Below are positions 29,484 to 44,400 of a DNA stretch of 64,000 nt, in pieces. Source of the stretch: a virus. The stretch lies in IMG/VR virus record IMGVR_UViG_3300044732_001099, positions 1 to 64,000 of that record; one strand, 5' to 3'. The notes under the pieces are model-generated. The model did no database searches, was not told the DNA's origin, and worked only from the letters and a program-made list of their open reading frames with translations. Position 1 is the stretch's first letter; every line of letters begins with the position of its first letter. The position numbers and the translations under genes were made by a program.

Positions 29484-32400
29484 ATGGCAGGCCCAGATCC
29501 AAACAATAATAACTTACCGGAACAAACAAACAACAATCCGGAACCGCAAAAACAACAATTTGTTGACCCTATTACTCTTAAGCTTAACAACATAACAGAA
29601 TATGAAGCTAAAGAGCTAGGTTGGACTGTTGTTCCTATGACTCTTGAAGATAGTTATAGAGTAAATCAACCTTCTATTGGTAACATGAGTCCAATGCAAT
29701 ATCAAAAGTTGTATCGCACATATATGGAAGAAGATATGTATGAAGCAGCTTTGAGTAGAAGGTATGACCAAAATAGAGATGCAAGTTATGATTTTTTGCA
29801 ATCTATAAGAAGACCAGCAGAATCTAAGCCTGGATTACCAATACAAGCACATCCTAAAGCATGGGGCATTAGTCCTGAAAATGCTTCAAAATATCAATAT
29901 GTTGATTCTCAAAAAAGACTTTCTGAAATAGGATATGAATATGGTCTTCGTGGAACAAGAAGACAGGTTTTAAATAATGAACAGATAGCAGAATCAAGAA
30001 AAAAATATTTTGATCCAAAAGCCAATGGTGGATTAGGAGAGTTTAAAAGTATTGAAGCATACCAAAGATCTAATCACTTTGGATCTCCTTATAGATATGC
30101 CGAGGATGGTACTAAGAAAATGTTAGTAATGGATAATGCTAACAAAATGTGGGTTGAAGTTGATGAAGATGATGTTATTGCTGGCAACCAGTTAAGATCA
30201 ACATGGGGTACAAAAGAAAAAGATTCTGGATTTTTTCAACACGTATCAGATAGTTTTTATAATGGTACTGTAGACTTAACAACTAACATGTGGGGTAGCA
30301 TGGTAGAAACAATGGGTACTATGGGTAAGTTTATGTCAGGTAGCGATGATGTAAACTCATGGCAAAAATGGGGTAGGTCTGTTCAAAATTATGGCAATGC
30401 ACAAAAATCTAAGATATCTGAAGCTGCAGAAAACGAAGGTATGTTTGGCTCTTGGAGAGCAGGATTTGGTACAGTATCTAACATGCTTCCACAACTTGCC
30501 GCGCAAGCTGGTATTGGATTTTTAACTGGTGGTGCATCTGCATACGTACAAGCATTAGGTAAAGGTGGTCAGTTTGCCGCTAGAATGATGAATGGCGCTC
30601 CACATATGTTTGGTGCTATTTATGCTGCAAATGGTATGAATGAAGAGGGAAAGGCTGCAGGACTATCTGATAATGATAGAATGTTTATGAATCTTCTTGC
30701 TGGAGGAACTGTGTTTGCGGCTGAAAAGTTTACATCAAAGTTTCTTGGTGCAACAGGTATAGCTGATGGTTTTGCCAATAAAGCTAGTAGAGAGATTGTA
30801 GAGCAAAACATGGCTAAAGGAACTTCAGAAGTTATGAAAAAGTTTGCACCTACTATAATATCTAAAACAGCTTCTGCTGCAGAAAAAGAAGCTGCTAAAG
30901 AAGCAGCGTCATCTACACTTGGAAGATACTATCTTAATGGATTAAAAACAGTTGTAGCAACAGGTAAACTTGGTAAAAATTTAGGTCAAAATCTATTAAA
31001 TGGAACACAAAGGTTATTAAGTGCACCAATACGTTTTGGCTATACAACTACACCAAAAACCTTAATGGGTAGAACTAGAGGCTTTGTTGCGTCTGCATGG
31101 GAAGAAGGATGGGAAGAAGAAATAGAAAAGCGCATGAACTATTGGTTTAAAGAGGCATATAATGCAGGAATGATTGGCATTGATGGTCCTGATAAGTATG
31201 CTACTCCTGGCAAGGGTATGTTTGACAACACGGTACATTCTAAACCTTATGATGAGTTTTTTGCTGGTGCTATTGGTGGTGGTATCATGGGTGCTATATT
31301 TGGCGGTAGAATGAAAAGAAATTTTTCTGACAAACATGCAATAGAATATGCACTACAATTTGGTGGTGATTTTGACAAGGCTTATGATGCATTAGTAAGT
31401 TGGAAAGAAAGAGTTGGATTTGATTCTAAGATAACAGATCCTAGTGATAACTTTTTGTCAATGTTTCCTGAGACAGAAAGAAAAGATATAAAAAGTAGAA
31501 ATGATATAGCATTTGAAGCATTGGTTGAAGACGTTAGAGCTGCATCTCAAATAATAAAAACATTTAAACTTACTGACCCTGATAAAATATCTCGTATTGC
31601 TGGTGGTGATATGAGATTATTAACTGATACTGTAGATAATCTTGTAAATGCTAAAAAACTATCAACTGAAATAGAAGGATTAAAAGTACAACTTCAAAAC
31701 ACAAAACCTGAAGATGTAAACTATAAAGAACTAGAAAGGCAAATACAAGAAAAAGAAGTAGATTTAAAACAAGTAAGTAAACTAGCCGATGATGTATTGT
31801 CCGGAAAAGCTATTGAAAACTATAGAGCCCAAACATTTGTCCGTGGTTTGTTAGTAAATAATGAATACAACAATCTATACAATAGTATAGAAAACGAAAC
31901 AGATCCAGAAGTTAAAAGACAAAAAGCACAAAAAGCATTTGATGATTCTATTAATAATGCAGAAACAAGGGACTTGTGGAAAGACCAGGAAAAAGCATTA
32001 AATCTTATCTATAATAGTAGAGAAATACTAGAACAGTTTAAGCAGTCAAAAGCTACAATAGAAGAAAGAACTAAGCAAAGTAATGATTTTGTAGGAGAGT
32101 TTGACTCTATTGATTTCAATAATCCTGACAGTATTATTGAAGTATTGCAAAAAGTTAATGGAAATCATCTTCAAGAAATTGTAGGTAAAAAGATTGATGA
32201 TATTAGCAAAAAAATCAATGACGAAAGAGAAAAAATACAAGTTGAACTTGATAATGATTTTAACTCAGTAAGAGAAAAGTTTGGGTTTGACGATGTCACG
32301 TTTGATGATTTATACAACAAAACTGGCAATGACGAAATAGATGCTGCTATCGATGAAGTACTTGGTAAAAAGAAAGATAAAGTAGAAAGATTTAGTTCTC

Positions 32401-35400
32401 TTAATGGTGTTGATAATGAAGTAAAAAATGCCAAAACATTACTTAAGAATAGAGGCGCAGTAAAATATGTTCCTGGTGGAGGAATAGATACAAGAACTGG
32501 AGAATGGAATAATGGTGATTATTTTACCCAACAAGCCAACCAAAGAAAATACAAAAAAGTCAACAAAGATGTTGAAACCGAAATAGATGAAAAGACATTT
32601 GTGTCAATGCAGGATGCTGCAAAAGCACAAGGCAAAGATTCTTTTGAATACAACGGAGAAATGTTTATTGCCGAGGACTCTAATCAGATTAAAGTTGATG
32701 GTAAAAAAGCAGTTGACAGAAGTACACTAGTAGATGATTCTCAGTTATTTGACTTTTTAGAAATAGATGACGTTAATGAACTATTCTTAAAAATGCCTAC
32801 TGTTGGTGGGATGAATATAAGAGAAGAACTTAACAAAATTGCAAAAGAGTATGATGAGACAAAAGTTCTTACTGCTCAAATGAAAGAAAAGCTCAAAGAA
32901 ATAAACAAAAACATAACAGACCAAGAGGAAATGTTATCTGTTTATAAATGGGCAAAAATGTTATCTGAAAATAAAATACTTTCTCCTGTACAGGAAGAGT
33001 ATATGGATATGCAAACATTTAATGAAGTAAATCTACCTGCTTATATAAATAAACTAGCAGTAGATAGATCTTATTTTATGAATGTTGCTGTTAGTACACT
33101 TTCAAAAGATGACCGAGATAACAAACTTAATGAGTTAAAAGATAACGTCATTAAAATGCAGGCACATGTTTATAATGAACTTGTTGCAGAGTTAAATGGT
33201 GATGATATTGTTGTTAATGGACAAACAGTAAAGTTTCCTGGTGAAATATCTTTGGATTCAAGCGAAACAGAAGTAATGCAAGCATATCAGTGGATGCATT
33301 ATTTTATTCAAAATCTTACACCAGATCAGAAAAATGAATTTAAAGGTGCATTTGATAAGTTTTGGAGCGCTAAAGTAGAAAGCAAAGACACTGTGCCTAG
33401 TGCACAAGAACAAGGTATGTTCCTTGAAGGATTTGATTTAATGCTTGATTTTGAAGCATTTAAAAATGGATATACTACTAGCAAATATTATAACAAAAAT
33501 AACTCTTATAGAGAACTATTTTATTATCATGCCATAAACATGATGATGAATGTAGACCCAATGATTGCATTTGGTGCTATAAGTAATGTTATTGATGCTG
33601 TAGATGCTAGTCAAAAGTTTGAACTTGATAAGTCAAAATATCCTGCAGGTGACCATACGGCAGAACAGATTATGAACGTAATGATAGGTATTACTCACTT
33701 GTCAGAAAACATAAAAAGAAACGAAGCAAATCCAGATGTAGCATTTATAGAGTTACTAGATCATGTAAAAAGTACTATGAAAATAGGTGCAAGTAGAGAA
33801 GGCAGATCTAATAAAGCGAAAGGTTTATATGAAAGAGTAAAAAATTCTTCAACTGGAAAATATAATACAAATGGTAAACATATAAAAGACAATGTAATGT
33901 CATTTTTTGGTTACGGTGGTGTAGGAAAATCTACCTTTGTAATCAAAACATTATCTGAGATTGCATTATCATTAGGTAAAAAGAACTTTGTTTTTATAGC
34001 GCCTAACATAGAGCAAAAAAATATACTTGAAAACACAGTAAAAAATATCTTCCCTAAAGGTGTTCATGCTGAATTTTACCTTGTTAGTGATTTTGTAAAA
34101 AAACAAGATCAATACAAAGACTATGTAATATTTGCCGATGAGATATCATTGTACAGCGACGAAGAGAAAAACTCCATTGCATTTAACTATAGCAAAATAG
34201 GTGGTAAAAAAATATCTACCGTAGACAATGTAGGTTTTATTGATGAATCTAATACAGTATTTCTGCTTGGCGACACATTACAAGCACCTCCATCTGGTGA
34301 AATATATGACAATTCACCAAGAATAGAACAGTTCACTCAACATGGTTTTAATATTACTTCAGTAAAAAGAAGTAGCTTTATTGAAATCTATAAAATACAA
34401 ACTGAGTTTAGGAGAAATGCTAAAAACAATGAACTAGGCCCTCCACAACTATTTGGTTATTCGTACAGCGAAGATGATAATGTAAAAAAAGGTGTCAAGT
34501 TAAACAATGACAAGGATGGATTTTTAGCTGAATCAAAAGCTGCAGTTGAATCTGGTATAGGTTATATTATTGTGCATTCTGAAAAGGAGTACAATGATAT
34601 AATAAATGATATATCACCTGATAAGCACGACAGAGTATTTTTAATGACTCAGTTAAACAAATCTCCGCAAGGCAGAACATTGGTTGGTGAAGTTTATGTT
34701 TACATGCCATATAGCACAACTGACACAAAAAGCCAATATAACAATAATAAGTTGTACAACATGTACATGCTTACTGCTGTTAGCCGCGCGTCTCAGTTTG
34801 TATCTGTTTACACAGGCGATGGACTAGGCAACAAAAACTCTGTTAAAGTCAGTGAAGACAAAATAGAATCGTTTGATGATAGCGTTGAAGCAAAAGTTGA
34901 AAGAAAGCAACAACTTTGGAATAGAGTATCTGGTGTAGTAAAAGGACTTACTGCAGTAAAAGCCGTGCCGGCACCTGTAAAAAATACAAATAAGCCAAAA
35001 GCGCCAGTTGTTCAAACAGATGATTTAAATCAACAAGAAGAAGCACCTAAAGAAAATGCTGCAGCAAATAACACAAAAGGTAAAGGTGTAAAATCAAACT
35101 CTAATAGTCCAAAGAAAACAACACAGGTTAAAACTAATAATAGAAAACGTAAAACAACAAATAAAAATAAAAAGCAATACGAAGAACAACAAGAGACACC
35201 CGAAGAAGAAACAAACGAACCGGTAACCGCATACGAGCAAAACGTAAGCAACCAGGGAGACATGCCAGAAGACGAACTTAATAACTTAGATGGCAATCAA
35301 GATACAGATACAGACCATTCTAATATAGAATCATCTATTGATAACGGTGAGTTTGGATTGACACTTAAAACAGGCGAAAACAATGTAAATCTAGTCACAA

Positions 35401-38400
35401 CTTTTGTTAACGGCAATCCATTTGTGGTTGTTGTCGGTGGTACTTATAGAGATAAAAATGGGAAAATAATAAAAGTTACTAGAATAATATCAAATGACGA
35501 TGGAACATATTCTGTTAAAACATCAGAATTGAAAATGGTAATACCATTAGAAAAATTTAGTGAACTTGCATTATCTCCTTCTATTGATATTTTAGACAAG
35601 TATGAAAATGCTTTAATATCATTTACGCAATCAGGCATATTAACATTGTTTGGTAAAACTATTGGCTACACTCCTGCAATGGGGCCATTAACAGACAAGA
35701 AGGCATTAGCTGCTAAGTACCAAGAAATGGCTAATACAACGGCAATGCTATATAAAAATCTAGGTCAAAGATTTGAAGTAAAGATTGATATTGTTAAAGG
35801 CATGCCTACAGTAGACTGGAATGGTAGTGTAAATACAGCATTTCCGTACGTACTTCAAGTATCTATTGACAATGGCAAAGGATTTGAATATTTTACAACA
35901 CACTACCTACAAGATCCACAAAGAGCAAATAAAACTGTACCAGATAATCCACAACAAGAAAATCTTGAAGTGTACAACAATACATTATTTGGTATAGTAG
36001 AAAAGTTATACAACTCTAATAGAACAGAGTTTTATACATCTGCTACTAAAAACAATATTAGTGCATCTTCATTTATTGGATTCCATAAAGACATTCCAGT
36101 AATGTCATACAGTCAGGTAAAAGACATGGTTGGTATGTACGGTATGGAACTTACAGAAACATTCCAAGGAGTTAATAAAAATGGTATAGCAGAAACTTAT
36201 GCAATAGCACATTTTGGTAATAAAGACAATGGACAGAAAATAATATTCCAGTCTGTTACTGCAAGCAATATGAACGATGAGCAGAAAAACCTTATGCTCA
36301 ACGAAGTAAATAGAATGCGCGGTATTTTGCAAAATGCTGTAAATCAAATATTACCAAATGAAGCTGTAAATAAACAAGCGCTTCAGGGTACTGATTCTAT
36401 ATTTGCATTTAACAACTCTTTTGCACTTTTAAATAATGCAGTAATAGCTCAAAAACTATACACTGAAAAAGATGCAGAAAATAAAACAACTATAGAAGAA
36501 AGGCTTAAACTAAGACTTGAAGTTTTAAATGATTTGGCTGCATTTTTATATCCAGTAAAAATGCTTTATCCTTATAAACACGAAAGTTTAGTGTCTCAGT
36601 TTAGGCTAAATACAAAATTACAAAGCGGTAAAGAAGTTACTGGCATAGAATATATGTCAACCGTTAAAGGACTATTTTTAAGAATGCCTGTAATGGATAT
36701 TTCTGCCGGCATATTACTTGATGATACAAAAGGTCTTGCTTCTAAAATAACAAATCAACAAGAACTAGAAAATTATACTAGTTCATTTGCTGAAATACAA
36801 TCAGAACTTGAAGATATTCTTGGTGAGGGCATTCAACTAGGCATTATAAAATCAGATTTATATCATGGTTTTGTAGACAAGCTTGGAAAGATACACATGA
36901 ACATGCATAATAGTGCATTTAATCCTAAAACATTAAGTCACGAAATATCACACTATGTATCTGAGTTTTTAATTACAGATGAATATCAAGCTGTATTATT
37001 TGATGAGGTAGATAAAAAGTATGGAGTAACACAAAAACAAGGCAACTGGAGAAATGACCTTGATGCAAGAAGAACTGTCGCAGAACACCTTGCAGATGAT
37101 GGAGAAAGATATAAATCAGACAGAAGAAACCTTAAAGGTATTTCAAAAGTAATGAGATCTTTCTTTGACTGGTTTAATAGATTTATGTCAAGGATAGGTA
37201 TTATCAATGACAAAATAAATGATTTTTACTATGATTTATATGTAGCCAAAAAGTATAAATCACTATCCGGAATGGCATTAAATACTGTTAGAGATGAAAT
37301 GCCGTATGATAGTCTTTATTCAAGAATAATATATGACGATTCATCTTTTAATACTGTAGCTAATAACTTTTTTTACGATAATCAGATAGCAAGACAGGTA
37401 GCTAATAATGTTGCGGAAATAGCAGCTAAGGAAGTTATTATGCCATCTATGAACAGACGTATGTTTTTAGATGGTGCCATGTCATTTACAGATATGATCA
37501 ATAGGATTGAAAACAATTCTAGAGAAAAGGTAATGTACGATACTGATGAAAATGGCAATACAATCTATAAAGAACAAGTGATAAATGGTAAGTCAATGTT
37601 TTTACCAGTAATCAGAGAACTTACTGTTGATTACACCAGACCATTTTTACGCTGGAACTATAATGCAACTGATGAAAATGGAAACTCAGTAACTGGTCTG
37701 CATTTACAATATTATGATGAAAGCATTAAAGGATATAAAACTGCCGTTCCAAACTCTCAGGGTGTATTTTTTACTGAAAAAAGACAGAGAGAAGAGTTTA
37801 GAAGATTGCTACAAAAGTCTGTTGATGAATTTGAAATAGAAACGGTAAATGGACTTGTAAGTGTTGTCGACAAGACAGTAGAAGGCAAGATGAAACTTAA
37901 AGGTATCATCAGCAACAAAGACAAGGTTTTGTATAAAAATGCAATGCTACTCAATAGCAAAGTATTTAAAGCAATGATCAATAGAATATTCCCTTCTCTT
38001 GATGTTGATACGATTATAAATAGAGATGGCCAGGTAAGATACAGTGATATTCTAGAATCACTCATTAGAGTACAAGATGCTAATATCAGGAAAAATGAAG
38101 AGGATACAAATCCTATGGATAAGCAATCGGATATAATGAAACTGATGCTTAATACTATCCCGGTATATCAGTTTTTGCCTGATGGTAGTGTTGTTGAAAT
38201 GCGTGGTAAAAAACTAAACTATGAAGTAGCAAACAAAATACTTACTGACATTCATAGTAATCTTTGGATTGGTAATAGTCAAGACGGCATAGAAGCTTTT
38301 GCTAAAAGTATGGAAATGTTCATTAACAGTAAAATGATGAACAATACAAATCCAACAGAATTAAACTCAGATGCTAAGTTTATAAGTGCATACTCTATTT

Positions 38401-41400
38401 ATAAAACATATTTTGATCCACAAGCAAAACAGAGAACCGATAAGTATTACTATCCATCTCACACAAGGATTTACAACTGGAACAAACAGTTGTCAAATAA
38501 AACTAGAGGCACTAAAGATTACCAAGATGCTCTTGATAGATTTTACGCTGAATATTTAACAGCTGTAAATACAGAAAAGGAATCTGATGAAACAATAAGA
38601 AAGCAGACACCATTAACAAAAGATGAGTTTGAGCTAAATATTGCCAAAAGATCAAAGTTGTCAGAAACAATCTTAAACTCTGTTATTACGCATTTTGGCT
38701 CTCTTACATCTAATAAGTTTGAGAATGTAAAGAAATATGGCAAAGGCAAAAGAACTACATTTGTATCTATGGCCAAACAATCAAGTTCTGCTCATGATAC
38801 AAAGTTAAAACTAGAACAAAGCATTATATCTAACCTACAAATCAATGGTGGTCTAATGCCAGATAGATATGTCGATTTGTTTATTAATAGAAAAAGACCA
38901 TTAAAAGTAAAAGAAGGACAAGAAAAAGCCAACTCTTACTTTACAATGACAGATAGAGGCATCAGATACAGGCATAAAACAAATGATTCATCTGATTTAG
39001 GCGTAATAATAATGCCTATGGAAAATGGTAAGTTTAGAAATATGACACCAAATGAAATAAATAAACTTACACAGTATGCTAAAGGTGCACAAACAAATAT
39101 TAGTGGTATAATCAGAAAAGTATTTACTGATTTCTTTAATATGAGTAAGTCAAGCACAGCTAAAAATGCAGCTAAGGTATTGTCTGTTCCAAAAGTAGGT
39201 AGCAACGCCCATGGTATAGAAACGCTTAGTGACGTACTTGCTCCGTTAATAGCATCAATGTATGTTTATACTGTTGAAAGAACCGTAGATCCAAACCAGA
39301 TTACAGCAAAACAGCCTGTATATCCATTGTACAATCAAGCACTTCAAAATACTGCAAAAGATTCTGGACAAAAAGAAAACTACGGCAAAATAACCGATTC
39401 TACTATAGATAGCATTTTAGATAAAGATGCCGGCTCAAACATATTAAAAGATGGTGAAGAGTATTTCTTCCCAACTGGATTCTATAAAGAGCTTCAGGCA
39501 CTTGCTGAAATCATGACTTATAATGAAAACAATCCTACAATTTTAAGTCTTGATGGCAGAAGAAAGCTTTACACTATTGGCAACTCTCATAATTTTAACT
39601 ATAAGTTCTCTAATGGTAAAAATGATGCACTTGTTGAAAAGTTTGAAGAAGTAGTAAAGGGCCCACATACAAATCCAAATGCTAGAGGCAATAAGATATT
39701 AAACCCAATACTGGAAAGAAAAGGAGTAATATCTTCAACGCCATACATGATGGGTATAGACTCAACTGGCAAAACTGCTGAGTTAAAAAACATGACTGTA
39801 CAGGATAACCTACATGCGGCATTGGCGAACTTTACCAAAAATGAAAACCAAAAAGCATTAACCTACAACATATCTCCAGTTTTAATACCAGTAAATAATG
39901 GCGGTAATCGCGGCAGACAACATTTGTTTGAAGTTAGATTAGGTCATTTTAATGGTAACGGAAACGGATTTTTAACAAAGCAAACTATTGACAATGTTGA
40001 TACATTTAAGCTTGATGTAAGAAATATTACAAGTCAACTTAAACGAGGTTTTGCCATAAAAGAAGAGGCACAGGTTCATAGTATTAACAGGTGGATGAAC
40101 TTTTTAATGAACCCAGCTAATAACAAAATCACAAACAACGCAAGTTCTTATTTTGCTTCACTAGGATTAGGGTTATCACCAATCGATACAACTATACCTG
40201 GATGGAAAGCACAACGAGATGCAACTGTTGCTAAGTTAGTTGAGTATTTAAAAAATTATGACGCCTGGATAATTGATGATGATGTAGTTGGATTTGAAGG
40301 TAGTGGACTAAGATTAGGTTCTGATTTCTTAATAATCAAAGCTAACAAAAATGACAAGGGTGGCAGATTGTATTTAGGGCACGATGCTTCTATGATGAAT
40401 AAAGTGCTTACTAGAAATGAAGATGGGACTCAAAAATTCAGAAGTATTGCGCAACAACTATTTAACTATTCAAACTATAATAATACAGTAACAATAGATG
40501 TTGACGATAATAATCAAATAACATTTGCGCTACATGAAGTATTAAGAACAGACGATTTTAATAATGAGCAGATTTATGTAAACTACATAGATAATCTAGG
40601 TTTAACGCAAACATATATGTTTACAGACGATGATTTACAAAAGATTGTAGATTCTTTGTTTGAAAAACATTATAAAGAAACTAATGAAATAGCATTAGCT
40701 GATGGTTATAAAATGACTAGTGAAAACGTGTTTGACTTATATCCATATGAAGACGAAATAAAAGTAGTAGATGGCATCAACATTTATGGCACTACACCAT
40801 CTGTTATTTGGAAAGGTCTTATTATTGGCCATGCTATGGTTAACTATTTTTCGGATCATGCTATAGAGGGTACAGAAGCAAATCATCTTTCTAGCGTTGT
40901 ATATGAAAATGAAACTGGTTCAATAGCGTATGGTGTAAATAGAAACAAACGCGCATTATCGCATACTTCTACAGGTTTTACTCCTTCATTTAAGACACAT
41001 AATGGCATGGATGAAGAATCCAGAATTATGATTATTAAAGACCTAAAAGTAAACGCTTCTATATCAACATTACTTGGAGAAATAAACAAAGAACACATTG
41101 TTTTTGATGGTCAAAGTTTTAACAATCCATTTTCAATGGAGATGTACTTTAACAGTATTGGAGGAAATAATGGTAGCTTAAATAGAAGAATACAAAAATC
41201 TATTGCACAACAGTTTAACTACAAAGATGGTTCTACTTTCTTGAAAAAACATGCAGGGTTTATTGTATCAAAATCTATGATGGATTCTAGTGTTGATATG
41301 GCTAACATGTTTGAATATATGTTAAATCCAGCACTAAGACTAGTCATTAAAGGTGAAGATTTGAATAAAATATCATTTTTGAAAAAATCTGATATTGATA

Positions 41401-44400
41401 ATCTAGCAAACGATAGTTTATACCAAAGGTATTTGATTTATTTTGATCAATCTGCTACTGAAACGGCATTAAAACAAACGCTTAGTAATATCAACAGTAA
41501 GTTTGGTAATCTTAAAACCATGCTTGAAGGCAGTCTTAAGTACAAAAACAATGCTCCGGCAGTTGATTCTATTTTGGCAGATTGGAAAAACAGTCAGTTT
41601 AATGATACCATTGTAGGTCAATACGATTTTATTGGTAAAGTATTAGCAGATACCAACAATCAAGGTATGCTGTCACAAGAAGGAGAAAAAGATCATAGTA
41701 GAGCTATTGAAATGCTTGTTGATTTCTATGCTGACTATAGGGCCAAAAATCCTGATACATACAAAACAAAATATCCATATTTATCATCAATACAGTTCAC
41801 TGGTAACAAAAAGGACCAAACCAAAGATTTTGAGATGCCATTTGTTGCATTTAATAAATCCGCAGGAGCAACGCATTCTGATGCAAATGGTCAGTTTAAC
41901 CAGGGCAGGCCTATGCCAATGTTTGTTAAAGATGGCGACGCTGCACCTACTAACTTTTACGAACTTGTTGATTACTGGAAAAATCAAACAGAAGATGCTC
42001 CTTATGATAAATGGACATACATGTTTGACAATACACAGGAAATAACACAGTTAAATCCTGAAAGAGAAATAGATGATAATGAAGAATCTCCAATGGTTCA
42101 GGCAATGTCTATTATTCTTGCAAATCCAAATAGTTTAAATACAGGTCTTGCACAAGAAATAGCAACAGATTTATCTTCTTTAATGCGCGTAGGATTAGAG
42201 AATGTAATGCGCTTTATAACAAATGAAGGTAAATGGAGTGAAGATGTAGACCAGAGAATAAAGGATCTAAAAATACAAACAGGTGCAATATCATCTGAAA
42301 CTGGTGTTGGTTTGTCTAATAAAGAAATAGCAACTATTGAAAACTTTGTAAAAAGTAAAATCAAAAAGTCTATGTCGCAATCTGATGATACGACAATGTT
42401 ATCAGAGATTATCAGTGACGACCAAATAAGCTTAAATGTTTCTCATGGTGCAGTTACTAGGGCCCAGCAATATGTAGCAGCATTCTTAAGAAAAGAAGCT
42501 GTTAAAAGAAAGGTTGATGCGATGCGTCTAGTACAAGCTGGTGGTAACTTTATTGATATTGTGGAACATAAAGAAACTGGTGAAGTATTTATGTTAGCAG
42601 AAGCATATAAGCATGCTGCAAAAATGGGTGTAAGTTTTGATTCTCTTTTTGATGTAAACTCTGTAAGAGGATTAAAGCATACTACAATTGATACTAAACC
42701 CGATTTATCTGTAGAACAACTAGCACAGGTTAGAGCTATTGATACAATCATGAATCAGGCAATAGCGGAAAATCCAGCAAATGAAAAGCAAATCAAAAAG
42801 GATTTTTCAAGGATTAAAATGAAATATCTAGCAGAGCAAAACCTACTAGATGTATCAAAAGGAGAAGCTATTGTTCCGGCAGTAATGTTCAAAAAGTTTA
42901 ACATACCTGGAAATGTTGGACTCAATGAAATATTTAGATTGTATGGCAAAAAAGATGGCATTGTTAGTGAGACCAATCTAATGGAAGCCAGTTCAGACTA
43001 CAATGCAACAAAAGAACTTATACAGAACTATGTAAATGATAACATTTCTTTTGAAATGAAATACAATAGCAATGGTAAGCCTAGAGTTGAAGTGTTGTAC
43101 AACGAAAACCAATCAGGATTAAATACTTACTTTGAGATGATGTTTGTTGATGGTTTAAACAAATACCTCAAAGACAACTATAAAAAGTTTGGAAGTATTT
43201 ATGCTAAGGTTGACAAGGAAATGGAGCTAAAGCATGGCGACTCATATAGAGCAATGAAAGAAGGTTCACTTGAAAAATCTGTAGAAGATATTAAGCAAGA
43301 ACTAAGAACAAGACTGGCTGAAGAATCTACTGCTTTTGCTCAATCTGAAATAACAAACTTAGTTGATAAATACACCGATGCTATAACATCTGTAGCCATA
43401 ACGCTAAAAGATAACATTGGCATGCGTACTCCATCAGGACCAGGCTCTGGTTTTATTAACAACATTGTAGGATTTATAAATGATGCTAGTTCTGTTGGTT
43501 ATGTAAATACTATCAAAAACCTTATTGATGGTTCTGACCAAGACGTTGACCAGTTTACAATCTACTATTTGTCAAGTACAATGCTTGACTCTGGCAAGAT
43601 GTCTATTTTAGAATACAACAATTGGAAAGACAAGCAAAAGAAAGATGGTAACTACAATGTGTTGTCTGATGAAGAAGCTAAGGTTATCAACAACAGGCTA
43701 ATTAGACATCTTCAAAGATACTATTCCGATCCATTAAATGCTGAACTTACTATGGCAGCTATTGACCTTGACCCGGTTAAAAAAGCTGCTGATGGTACAT
43801 ATAGAGAATTGTTTAAAGATGGTGACTTAGCTCATAACATTGGACATTCATTTGTATACAGAAATATTGCAATGGATGGACAAGCAGTAGGCCCGTTTGC
43901 CAATGCTCAAAAACTACAAACATTGCTTTATTCTGGTTATAGCATGAACCAAAGAAGAGGCATTGATTCAAGTATTTACAACTTTAAGATTAACAAAGTA
44001 GAAAATGCTATCGGCCAGTTAGAAGATGAGTACAGCAAAGTTCCAGTGTATATGGAGATGCTTATAAATGCAGCTACGGATAATCCAAAGTTGTTGATTT
44101 TAGGTGCAATGAACATCACAATGAACAATGCTGATATGGCATCTGCTATGATGTTTGCACCAAAAGATATTCATGATTACATGAGGTCAATGCCCGGTAA
44201 TGAAAATATGAATGAAGTGGATGCAGTATTAAACTTCTTGAAACTTGATGCAAATAAAGACATATTTAATTATGTCAAATCAAACTCAGGTATGTACAAT
44301 GGTGGATTCTCGAGATCTTACTACAATACTGCATACAATTATTACAAAAAACTACAAGCGCATGGTTCAGAATATGAAGAACAATACAAAAATAACTTAA

